In this document: piece after piece, positions 1 to 5,837 of the stretch
Layout of the letters: each line of letters opens with the position of its first letter
How positions within the stretch are numbered: position 1 is the stretch's first letter
Origin: Brevundimonas sp.
GTDB lineage: Bacteria; Pseudomonadota; Alphaproteobacteria; Caulobacterales; Caulobacteraceae
Assembly (NCBI GenBank): GCA_024711185.1
Contig: JANJTI010000069.1
Coordinates: 1 to 7,208 of the forward strand
Direction of reading: 5' to 3'
Length of the DNA stretch: 7,208 bases
The notes under the pieces: model-generated
What the model saw: the letters and a program-made list of their open reading frames with translations, nothing else
Database searches by the model: none
Told to the model about the DNA's origin: nothing
Made by a program: the position numbers and the translations under genes

Positions 1-1062
1 CCAGGTGTCCCAGGCCTGCAGGACGGCCGGCATCAGCCGCTCGACCCCGCGGCCGGACTGGGCCGACAGGGCGACGAAGGGGGAGCCCTTGAGCTGGGGC
101 AGCTTGTCGTCGGCGAGGCGCTTGAGCTCGGCGAGGCGCGCTTGCGGCTCTTCCTCGAGGTCCCACTTGGAGGCGACGTAGACCAGCGCCCGGCCCTCGC
201 GCTCCACGAGATCCGCGAGCTGCAGATCCTGGATGTCGAAGGCGTTGTCCTTGTCCATGACCAGCACCACCACCTCGGCGAAGGTGATGGCGCGGATGGT
301 GTCGGCGACCGACAGCTTCTCGAGCTTCTCCTGCACCCGGGCCTTGCGGCGCATGCCGGCGGTGTCGACGAAGCGGACGGCGCGGCCCTCGTACTCCCAG
401 TCGACCGAGATGGAATCGCGGGTGATCCCCGCCTCCGGACCGGTCAGCAGCCGATCTTCGCCCAGCAGACGGTTGATCAGGGTTGACTTGCCGGCGTTGG
501 GACGGCCGATGACGGCGATCCGAATGGGCTTGTCGGCCTCGTCCGCGTCGCTATCGGCGAGCACCATGTCGGAGGTCGCCGCGAGAATGGCCTGGTAGAG
601 ATCGGCCATGCCCTCGCCGTGCTCGGCCGAGAGGGGGACGGGCTCGCCGAAGCCCAGTCCATGCGCCTCCCCCACCCCGCCGCCGCTCTCCCGGCTCTCC
701 GACTTGTTGGCCAGCAGGATGACCGGCTTGGCGACCTTGCGCAGCCGGTCGGCGAAGATGCGGTCCAGCGAGGTGACGCCTTCGCGGGCGTCCATCATGA
801 ACAGGATCAGCTCGGCGTCGTCGATGGCGGCCTCGGTCTGCTCGCGCATGCGGGCCTCGAGGCTCTCGTCGGTGACGTCCTCGTAGCCGGCCGTGTCGAT
901 CAGCGTCAGGTCCATGTCGCCGATGCTGCCGTCGGCGTAGCGACGGTCGCGGGTCACGCCCGGGCGATCGTCGACGAGCGCCAGGCGCTTGCCGACGAGG
1001 CGGTTGAACAGGGTCGACTTGCCCACATTGGGGCGGCCGACGATGGCGACCTTCAGAGCCAT
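1..1062 (-). CDS. der: Ribosome-assembly GTPase Der (EngA), C-terminus beyond the left edge
   Basis: Der is an essential GTPase with two tandem G domains that acts in the cytoplasm in maturation of the large ribosomal subunit. The visible 354 residues show both domains. Domain 1 has the P-loop GRPNVGKS at residues 9-16, DTAG at 56-59 and G4 motif NKSE at 119-122. Domain 2 has GRPNAGKS at 186-193, DTAG at 233-236 and a G4 motif SKWD at 298-301, where the usual first residue is Asn. The acidic linker around residues 170-182 separates the domains. The C-terminal KH-like domain is not in the window, since family members are usually about 440-490 residues. The ATG at 1062 is chosen because the P-loop follows at the normal distance and an AGAAGG ribosome binding site (1068-1073) lies 5 bases upstream. 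It follows bamB by 32 bases, so cotranscription is likely. The identification is very secure. Confidence 0.97.
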   Translation of the reverse strand, partial: MALKVAIVGRPNVGKSTLFNRLVGKRLALVDDRPGVTRDRRYADGSIGDMDLTLIDTAGYEDVTDESLEARMREQTEAAIDDAELILFMMDAREGVTSLDRIFADRLRKVAKPVILLANKSESRESGGGVGEAHGLGFGEPVPLSAEHGEGMADLYQAILAATSDMVLADSDADEADKPIRIAVIGRPNAGKSTLINRLLGEDRLLTGPEAGITRDSISVDWEYEGRAVRFVDTAGMRRKARVQEKLEKLSVADTIRAITFAEVVVLVMDKDNAFDIQDLQLADLVEREGRALVYVASKWDLEEEPQARLAELKRLADDKLPQLKGSPFVALSAQSGRGVERLMPAVLQAWDTW

Positions 1063-1094
1063 GCCGGCCTTCTAACGCGTCTGGAGGGATTCCG

Positions 1095-2510
1095 TCAGCG
1101 AATGCTGACCAGAACGCCCCGATCGGTGAGCACGTACAGCGCGCCGTTGTAGGCGGCCGGGGCGATGAAGGCCGGTCCGCCGAGGCGCACCGAGCCCGTC
1201 TGGGCCCCCGTCTTGGGATCGAAGGCCACCAGTTCGCCGTCCGAGTTGACCAGCAGCAGGCGGTTCGAGGCCAGCAGCGGCCCGGACCACTTCGGGGTCA
1301 CCGTGCGATCGAAGAAGCCGAGGAAGCCGCCTTCCTTGCGGGTGCGGCCCTCGTTCAGGTCACGGGTCCAGTAGACCTGGCCCGACTCCCTGTTGACCAC
1401 GGTCAGCTCGCCCGTCTTCGACACGACGTACACGACGTCGCCGACCGGCAGCGGCGCGTTCACGCCGGACACCGGCAGCTGCCAGCGCGGCTGGCCGGAT
1501 CGGACGTCGAGGGCGGCCATCTGGCCGGCGTGGCTGATGGCGTAGACGACGCCGCGGCTGACCACCGGCCGGCCGGCGATGTCGCGGATCTCCGACAGGG
1601 CGCTGGTGCGGGTTGTGCGCGAGAGGACCTGGGTCCACAGCGACTGGCCGGTCGAGGCGCGCAGGGCGACGAGCTCGCCGGAGGAGAAGGGTGCGATCAC
1701 CGTGTCGCCGGTCACCGCCGGGCTGGAGGCCCGCATGATACGGGCCGGTTCGGGAATCCCGCGGTACGACCAGTCCTGCAGTCCGGTGTTCACGTCGAAG
1801 GCGAAGATCTGGTTCTCGACGTCGACGACGAACACGCGGGAACCGGCCACCGTCGGCGCGCCGTGGATCGGGACGTCCACCGGCGTGGTCCACAGAACAG
1901 CGCCGGTCGCCTGGTCGAGGGCGGTCACGGCGCGATAGCCCGAGGCCACGAAGACCTTGCCGCCGCCGATGGCGACGCCGCCGCCGAAGCCGCCGCCGCT
2001 TGAGCCGCCGCCAAGGCCGAAAAGACCGCGGGCGGCCGCGGCCTCGGCGCGCTTGACGTCGGTGCGCCACGCCACAGCGCCGCTGCCCGCGTCGACCGCG
2101 GTGACCGTCGACTCGCCGTCCAGCACGAAGACGCGGCCGTTGTCGGCCACGACCGGCGCCATGACCTGGTGGACCCGCGAGGACCCCGTGCCGATGTCGC
2201 GGCGCCAGGCGACCGTCAGATCCGCGCCGGCGATGACATGCTCGACCGCGTTGTCGGCGGCCCCGCCCGGCTGCGTCCAGGCGGTGGCGGCTTGCGGTCC
2301 GGGCAGGAAGAAGTCGCGGCCGGCCAGAGCGGCGGAGGGCGCCAGTTGCTGCTCGAACTCGAGCACCGAGATGCGCTGTCCCTCGGTCGCGGAGGCCGCG
2401 GGACGGTCGTCTCCGCCGAGGCCGAACGGCAGCGCGCGCCGCACCGTGCCGCAGGAGGCGACGGTGACGGCGAGACCGCACAACAGGGCGACTTTGAGCA
2501 CACGGTTCAT
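1095..2510 (-). CDS. bamB: Outer membrane protein assembly factor BamB (PQQ-type beta-propeller lipoprotein)
   Basis: BamB is a lipoprotein of the BAM complex, which folds beta-barrel proteins into the outer membrane from the periplasmic side. The 471-residue product starts with a lipoprotein signal peptide ending in VASC, with lipidated Cys at residue 20. From about residue 97 there are repeated PQQ-like propeller blades with the pattern 'V(F/Y)V...G.(V/L)(T/V)A(L/V/F)D..(T/S)G...W', for example at 126-148, 185-207, 225-247, 320-343, 359-381 and 417-437. A glycine-rich stretch at 162-184 is an unusual loop insertion. The ATG at 2510 is chosen over the much longer upstream open frame because the signal peptide begins there and an AGGA (2519-2522) lies 8 bases upstream. 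It begins 23 bases after the TPR gene ends and is followed by der, the same order as in E. coli. Some databases may label it simply 'PQQ-binding-like beta-propeller repeat protein'. Confidence 0.95.
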   Translation of the reverse strand: MNRVLKVALLCGLAVTVASCGTVRRALPFGLGGDDRPAASATEGQRISVLEFEQQLAPSAALAGRDFFLPGPQAATAWTQPGGAADNAVEHVIAGADLTVAWRRDIGTGSSRVHQVMAPVVADNGRVFVLDGESTVTAVDAGSGAVAWRTDVKRAEAAAARGLFGLGGGSSGGGFGGGVAIGGGKVFVASGYRAVTALDQATGAVLWTTPVDVPIHGAPTVAGSRVFVVDVENQIFAFDVNTGLQDWSYRGIPEPARIMRASSPAVTGDTVIAPFSSGELVALRASTGQSLWTQVLSRTTRTSALSEIRDIAGRPVVSRGVVYAISHAGQMAALDVRSGQPRWQLPVSGVNAPLPVGDVVYVVSKTGELTVVNRESGQVYWTRDLNEGRTRKEGGFLGFFDRTVTPKWSGPLLASNRLLLVNSDGELVAFDPKTGAQTGSVRLGGPAFIAPAAYNGALYVLTDRGVLVSIR

Positions 2511-2533
2511 GTGGGGCGTCCTGGGAACGGAGA

Positions 2534-3301
2534 TCACGGGCGGGCCGCTGCGGCCGGAGCGGGAGCGGGAGTCTGGGCCGGACCCTGCGCCGGAGCGGCG
2601 GCGGCCGGCGCGGGAATCGACGCCTGCGCCCGGACGACAGCCGCGACATTGGCGGCGCCGCCGGCGTCGATGGTCGAAATGGCCAGATCGGCCAGCTGTC
2701 CCACCATCGGCGGGGTGTCGAGGCTGTTCTTCAGCACCACGAGAGCCTCGCGCGCCTGGTCGGTCTGCCCATGCTGCAGGCGCGCCATGGCGAGGTCGAG
2801 GGCCGCGAAGGCGCGGTAGGGGCGCTTGTCGCCGGTGAGCGGCTCCAGCCGCCCTTCGATATCCGCCAGCGAGGCGGAGTCCATCGCCACCCGGGCGGCC
2901 TTGAGCGCGGCGGCGTCGGCGATCAGCGGGTCGCGACTGGCCCGGGCCGCGGCGTCGAGGTGGGCAAGGGCGTCGTCCGGGCGATTGCCGTCGAGGGCGA
3001 TGCCGGCGCGCTGCATCAGCGCCATGGCCTTGTAGGCCCCGTTGCCCTCCTCCGCCGCCTGCTTGAAGGCGGCGTCGGCGCCGGTCGGGTTGTTGGCTTC
3101 GAGGGATTCGATGCCCCGTTCGTAGGCGATCGACGCCTTGTCGGCCTTCGAGGTCTCCCAGCTCTGCCAGCCCCACCACGCCAGGGCGGCGAGGAGGGCC
3201 ACGAGAAGCACGCCGCCGACGACCGGCAGCCAGGTGCGGGCCAGCCGCTTGTAGCGGTCGGAGCGAAGCTCCTCCTCGACCTGCTCGAAGACATCAACCA
3301 C
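2534..3301 (-). CDS. YfgM-like tetratricopeptide-repeat inner-membrane protein
   Basis: This 255-residue protein has a short cytoplasmic N-terminus (opening MVDVFEQVEEELRSDR, typical of alphaproteobacterial members), one membrane segment at about residues 25-44 ending in an aromatic patch (AWWGW), then a periplasmic alpha-helical TPR-like region at about 50-225. The helices carry Ala-rich TPR pairs such as 74-93 and 109-124. The last 30 residues are an Ala/Pro-rich tail. The architecture fits the TPR_21/YfgM family; YfgM in E. coli associates with the Sec translocon and periplasmic chaperones. That role is inferred here from family and from position directly before bamB. The start codon is GTG at 3301, supported by GAGGGG at 3312-3317 with 10-base spacing and by the conserved N-terminus; no ATG nearby fits. 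A 92-base gap separates it from panB and may hold a promoter. Confidence 0.85.
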   Translation of the reverse strand: MVDVFEQVEEELRSDRYKRLARTWLPVVGGVLLVALLAALAWWGWQSWETSKADKASIAYERGIESLEANNPTGADAAFKQAAEEGNGAYKAMALMQRAGIALDGNRPDDALAHLDAAARASRDPLIADAAALKAARVAMDSASLADIEGRLEPLTGDKRPYRAFAALDLAMARLQHGQTDQAREALVVLKNSLDTPPMVGQLADLAISTIDAGGAANVAAVVRAQASIPAPAAAAPAQGPAQTPAPAPAAAARP

Positions 3302-3356
3302 GGATACGTCGCCCCTCGAAAACGGACATCAGGCCGCTGAAATTCAATCCGGCCGG

Positions 3357-3385
3357 ACCCTAGAGGCTCGGCTTCATCGCCGCAA
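3357..3385 (-). promoter_or_regulatory. Candidate promoter for the TPR-bamB-der genes
   Basis: Read on the minus strand, TTGCGG (3385-3380) and TAGGGT (3362-3357) are separated by 17 bases, a sigma-70-like arrangement with three matches in each hexamer. It lies in the 92-base gap between panB and the TPR gene, the only sizeable gap in this part of the block. The boxes are weak and GC-rich DNA produces such matches by chance. Transcription could instead simply continue from panB. Confidence 0.25.
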
Positions 3386-3393
3386 CGCGCCGC

Positions 3394-4230
3394 TTAGGGA
3401 GTCGCAGGCTTTTTCGAGAAGTAGGTCTCGACTTCGGCAGGAAAACGGCGCTCGCGGACGTCGCGGGCCCAGGCGCCCACCGCGCGATCTATATCGCCGC
3501 GCAGGTCGGCGTAGCGGCGCACGAACTTCGGCGTCCAGTCGAACAGACCAAGCATGTCCGAAACGACGAGAATCTGGCCGTCGCACGCCGCGGATGCGCC
3601 GATGCCGATGGTCGGCTTGTCGATGACCGCGGTCACCTCTCGGGCGAGGCCCTCGGCGACGCCCTCCACGACGACCGCGAAGGCTCCGGCGTCGGCCGTG
3701 GCCTCGGCCTCGGCCAGCACCCGCAGGCGCTCCTCGTCCGTCCGGCCCTTGGCCTTGAAGGCGCCGTCGGTCAGCACCGCCTGCGGCCGGAGCCCGACAT
3801 GCCCCATGACGGGAATCCCCCGCTGGACCAGATAGGCGATGGTTTCGGCCACGGTCGGGCCGCTCTCCAGCTTCACCCCCTGCGCCCCCGTCTCCTTCAT
3901 GACCCGGGCGCAGTTTTCGTAGGCCTGCTCCTTGCCGCCCTCGTACGAACCGAAGGGCATGTCGATGACCACCATGGCCCGTTTCGAACCGCGCATCACC
4001 GCCTGCCCGTGCAGGATCATCATCTCGAGGGTCACGCCGACAGTGTTGGGCAGGCCGTGCACCACCATGCCGACGCTGTCGCCGACCAGCAGCACGTCGC
4101 AGTGGGGATCCAGTATCTCCGCCGTCGGGGCGTCGTAGGCGGTCAGGCAGACCAGCGGCTCGCCGCCCTTGCGGGACCGGATGTCCGGCGCGGCTAGGCG
4201 GCGGACGGCTTCCTGCTTCTGGCTTGACAT
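3394..4230 (-). CDS. panB: 3-methyl-2-oxobutanoate hydroxymethyltransferase (ketopantoate hydroxymethyltransferase)
   Basis: PanB transfers a hydroxymethyl group from 5,10-methylenetetrahydrofolate to 2-oxoisovalerate, giving ketopantoate, the first committed step towards pantothenate and coenzyme A. It is a cytoplasmic Mg-dependent TIM-barrel enzyme. The 278 residues cover the whole family length. Visible signatures are LTAYD at 29-33, LVGDS at 48-52 (metal ligand Asp51), VIDMPF at 88-93 (metal ligand Asp90), VKLESG at 119-124 (Lys120, Glu122), GHVGLRPQ at 143-150, VVVEG at 187-190 with the likely catalytic Glu189, and GIGAS at 209-213 followed by CDGQ. The ATG at 4230 has a GGAG 9 bases upstream, buried in a perfect inverted repeat. 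panC does not lie beside it in this window. The gene follows the ECF module after 59 bases. Confidence 0.97.
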   Translation of the reverse strand: MSSQKQEAVRRLAAPDIRSRKGGEPLVCLTAYDAPTAEILDPHCDVLLVGDSVGMVVHGLPNTVGVTLEMMILHGQAVMRGSKRAMVVIDMPFGSYEGGKEQAYENCARVMKETGAQGVKLESGPTVAETIAYLVQRGIPVMGHVGLRPQAVLTDGAFKAKGRTDEERLRVLAEAEATADAGAFAVVVEGVAEGLAREVTAVIDKPTIGIGASAACDGQILVVSDMLGLFDWTPKFVRRYADLRGDIDRAVGAWARDVRERRFPAEVETYFSKKPATP

Positions 4231-4233
4231 GGG

Positions 4234-4260
4234 AGGAGGCTCCGGATCGTGGAGCCTCCT
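4234..4260 (-). repeat. Perfect 10-bp inverted repeat covering the panB ribosome binding site
   Basis: AGGAGGCTCC and GGAGCCTCCT form a perfect 10-bp inverted repeat with a 7-base centre, 3 bases upstream of the panB ATG. On the minus-strand transcript the 3' arm contains the only well-placed ribosome binding site (GGAG, 9 bases from ATG). The 5' arm contains a textbook AGGAGG, 24 bases from ATG. In RNA the hairpin would hide both. No T-run follows, so it is not a normal intrinsic terminator. The outer base also overlaps the candidate -10 box, so it could instead be a repressor operator. Confidence 0.8.
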
Positions 4261-4288
4261 AGATAGGCCGCGGGTCGCCGGCCGTCAC
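4260..4288 (-). promoter_or_regulatory. Candidate panB promoter
   Basis: On the minus strand GTGACG (4288-4283; 4 of 6 matches to TTGACA) and TATCTA (4265-4260; 3 of 6 to TATAAT) are 17 bases apart. They lie immediately after the stop codon of the preceding gene, in the only gap before panB. Transcription would be expected to start near 4253, inside the inverted repeat, which suits an operator overlapping the start site. This is a pattern match only. Confidence 0.35.
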
Positions 4289-4289
4289 G

Positions 4290-4703
4290 TCACACTTCCT
4301 GGGACAGACGGACCGCGCCGGCGGCGGCGACGGCGATCAGGGCGCCGGCCGCGATCCAGAACATCTGCATTCCGTTCATCGAGCCCAGCTCAAGATTGCC
4401 GAGGCCGAACTGGTCCAGGCCCGACTGGACCGCCGACTGGGCGTTGAAGGACACCGAGCGGACCCCCTGCCCCAGCGCCTCGCCGGCCACGACCCCGTCG
4501 CCGGAACCGATGTTGACCGTCAGGGTCTCCCGCACCGCGACCACGCCGCCGATGAGGCCGGCGACCCCGAGGGCCAGTCCGCGCAGGGCGGAGCCCTTCT
4601 GCAGGCGTCGCTCCACCTGGGCGGTGAACAGGGCGGCGTCCGGCAGAACTGGTGCGCGCGCGAACAGGCGCTCGATGTCGGGGTCGAATTCGTCAGCCGA
4701 CAT
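4290..4703 (-). CDS. Small two-TM membrane protein, candidate anti-sigma partner of the upstream ECF sigma factor
   Basis: I do not recognise a named family. The 137-residue product has a cytoplasmic-looking, acidic N-terminus (FDPDIERLFARAPVLPDAAL at residues 6-25), a first membrane segment at about 39-57, a hydrophilic Gly/Ser/Asn-rich loop at about 58-112, and a second membrane segment at about 114-132 ending in a short tail. The ATG at 4703 is preferred to the in-frame ATG at 4778 because GGGGAGG (4711-4717) lies 7 bases upstream. The longer form would add 25 residues that are antisense-like and overlap the sigma coding sequence. The gene overlaps the end of the sigma gene by 11 bases, suggesting translational coupling. 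Position and topology suggest an anti-sigma factor, but no zinc-type HxxxCxxC motif is present, so this remains inference. Confidence 0.75.
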   Translation of the reverse strand: MSADEFDPDIERLFARAPVLPDAALFTAQVERRLQKGSALRGLALGVAGLIGGVVAVRETLTVNIGSGDGVVAGEALGQGVRSVSFNAQSAVQSGLDQFGLGNLELGSMNGMQMFWIAAGALIAVAAAGAVRLSQEV

Positions 4704-5253
4704 TCCGGGGCCTCCCCAAGGGCTGTGCGGGTTCCGGCTGGAGCCGCGCACGGAGTTTATCCAGACCACGTTTGACATGAGACTTCACCGTGCCGAGTGG
4801 CAAATTGAGGGCCGTGGCGATCTCGGGGTGGGCCATGCCCGCGCCGTGACACAGGGAGACGCACAGTCGCTCCGCTTCGCTGAGGCTCCTCAGGGCCTCG
4901 TCGAGATCGACCCGGCCGGCATGATCGGTCGCGGGCGCTACGTCTTCGCTTTCGAGTTCAGCCACATAGCGGGCTTCCCTGGCGACCCGCTTGATGTAGA
5001 GGCGCGCCGCGATCCGCTTGACCCAGGCGGCGAAGGTGCCCTCGCCGCGGAACTCCGCGCAGCGCTCGAACGCCTGGATGAAGGCGTCCTGGGCGATGTC
5101 GTCGGCGAGCGCCGGCTGGGCGCCCATCCGCCGCAGCAGGCCGCGCACCGCCGAGCCGTGGCGGCGCACGAGCTCTCCGAACTCGCGCCGTCCGCCCGCC
5201 GCCGCGAGGGCGGCGAGCTCGACGTCGTGCCGGTCGACCAGAGGCTGGGTCAT
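4693..5253 (-). CDS. ECF-type RNA polymerase sigma factor (sigma-70 family)
   Basis: The 186-residue protein has the two-domain layout of extracytoplasmic-function sigma factors, which direct RNA polymerase to stress-specific promoters. Region 2 spans about residues 24-94, with the core-binding and -10 recognition helix pattern DDIAQDAFIQAF (51-62) and the downstream FAAWVKRIAARLYIKR (74-89). Region 4 spans about 117-171, with LSEAERLCVSL (124-134) and a helix-turn-helix ending in LPLGTVKSHVKRGLDKLR (151-168). No C-terminal SnoaL or TPR extension is present, only about 15 Pro-rich residues. The ATG at 5253 has AGGGGG (5261-5266) 7 bases upstream; the open frame further upstream lies inside the preceding gene. 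It sits 26 bases after the DUF6249-like gene and overlaps the next gene by 11 bases. The exact ECF group cannot be fixed by eye. Confidence 0.92.
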   Translation of the reverse strand: MTQPLVDRHDVELAALAAAGGRREFGELVRRHGSAVRGLLRRMGAQPALADDIAQDAFIQAFERCAEFRGEGTFAAWVKRIAARLYIKRVAREARYVAELESEDVAPATDHAGRVDLDEALRSLSEAERLCVSLCHGAGMAHPEIATALNLPLGTVKSHVKRGLDKLRARLQPEPAQPLGRPRNVG

Positions 5254-5279
5254 GGTTCTTCCCCCTGTCCGGTCCGGCC

Positions 5280-5684
5280 TCAGTCCTTGTTCTTGTTGAA
5301 GAAGCTCAGGACGATGAAGGCCAGGCCGATGGTGACCGGGATGGCTGCGATGCCCAGCAGACCGTCGCCGATATCCGGGCCCCAGTCGTTCCCGCCCGAG
5401 GTCAGGTCGTTGATCAGACCGAAAGCGGCGAGGCCGATGCCGACGGCCAGCCAGATGACCCCCCGGCGGATGTCGCGGCTGCGCGACGGCAGGTTGCGGG
5501 ACACGTCCTGGGTCAGGGCGTCGATGACCTCCGACGGCAGGGTCTGCCCCTTGTCCATCGCATGGCGCAGCGTCGCCTGCATCTCGCGCTTCTCCCGGCT
5601 CTTCAGCCATGTCGGCCCGACAACGATGGCGGTGATGGTTCCGAAGACCGCGAAGATCGCGAAGACCGGAATGAAATCTTCCAT
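5280..5684 (-). CDS. DUF6249-like inner-membrane protein, first gene of the ECF module
   Basis: This 134-residue protein has a membrane segment at about residues 4-24, a charged cytoplasmic-looking stretch at about 28-74 with the pattern KSREKREMQATLRHAMDKGQ (28-47), and two more segments at about 75-92 and 106-128, ending in a Lys/Asn tail. The layout of one N-terminal segment, an R/K-rich helix with 'A.(D/E)KG..LP', then two C-terminal segments resembles DUF6249 proteins; this is from memory and has not been searched. Its biochemical role is unknown. The ATG at 5684 is chosen because AGAGGG (5693-5698) lies 8 bases upstream; the open frame continues far upstream only because it runs antisense to the EEP gene. 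It lies 26 bases before the sigma gene, so it probably belongs to the same regulatory unit as a sensor or modulator. Confidence 0.85.
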   Translation of the reverse strand: MEDFIPVFAIFAVFGTITAIVVGPTWLKSREKREMQATLRHAMDKGQTLPSEVIDALTQDVSRNLPSRSRDIRRGVIWLAVGIGLAAFGLINDLTSGGNDWGPDIGDGLLGIAAIPVTIGLAFIVLSFFNKNKD

Positions 5685-5685
5685 T

Positions 5686-5695
5686 GGGATATCCC
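5686..5695. repeat. 10-bp palindrome GGGATATCCC at the DUF6249 gene start
   Basis: GGGATATCCC is a perfect palindrome beginning 2 bases upstream of the ATG at 5684. It shares the GGG of the ribosome binding site AGAGGG (5698-5693 on the minus strand). It could be a protein-binding site or chance; as an RNA hairpin it would have only three base pairs. Confidence 0.5.
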
Positions 5696-5711
5696 TCTTC
5701 CTCGTTCGGCG

Positions 5712-5726
5712 GGAGCGTGACGCTCC
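5712..5726. repeat. 15-bp dyad in the divergent spacer (operator-like)
   Basis: GGAGCGT-G-ACGCTCC is a perfect 7+1+7 dyad, located 27 bases upstream of the DUF6249 start and in the expected leader of that transcript. It could be an operator, or in RNA a six-pair hairpin with a TGA loop. Nothing follows it that would make it an intrinsic terminator. Confidence 0.55.
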
Positions 5727-5787
5727 GGCCTTCTGACGACAAGAGGCGGCGGGATGCCCCAACGGATGCGGGCCGCCGGGTGAAACT

Positions 5788-5813
5788 TTGGTAAGGCGGA
5801 TGAAAACGGTTAC
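5788..5813 (-). promoter_or_regulatory. Candidate ECF-type promoter for the DUF6249-sigma-TM operon
   Basis: On the minus strand GTAACC (5813-5808) is followed after 16 bases by CCAA (5791-5788). The AAC-containing -35 and the 16-base spacer are characteristic of many ECF promoters; a GTAACC-N16-CGAA type has, as I recall, been described for a Caulobacter ECF sigma factor. The -10 here would differ by one base. If correct, the operon would have a leader of about 100 bases and might be autoregulated. Evidence is a pattern only. Confidence 0.3.
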
Positions 5814-5816
5814 ACA
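5788..5816 (+). promoter_or_regulatory. Candidate housekeeping promoter for the EEP-family gene
   Basis: TTGGTA (5788-5793; 4 of 6 to TTGACA) and TACACA (5811-5816; 3 of 6 to TATAAT) are 17 bases apart and end 21 bases before the ATG at 5838. Transcription would start near 5823, leaving a short leader that includes the AGGG ribosome binding site at 5827-5830. It overlaps the opposing candidate promoter almost completely. Confidence 0.35.
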
Positions 5817-5837
5817 CGGTCCGTACAGGGACACCCG

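Noticed and set aside
1095..3179. 694-codon minus-strand frame suggesting a fusion ahead of BamB
   Set aside because: The part upstream of 2510 overlaps the TPR gene in another frame and is Arg/Gly/Pro-rich. The BamB signal peptide and a ribosome binding site mark the true start at 2510.
4396..5736. 446-codon open frame on the plus strand across the sigma module
   Set aside because: It runs antisense to three genes that have clear family motifs and ribosome binding sites. Its translation is low-complexity Arg/Pro/Ser/Ala without any recognisable domain, as expected for shadow frames in GC-rich DNA.
5747..5778. CGGCGG ... CCGCCG inverted repeat with a 20-base loop in the divergent spacer
   Set aside because: GC-only six-base arms with a long loop are expected by chance at this base composition.
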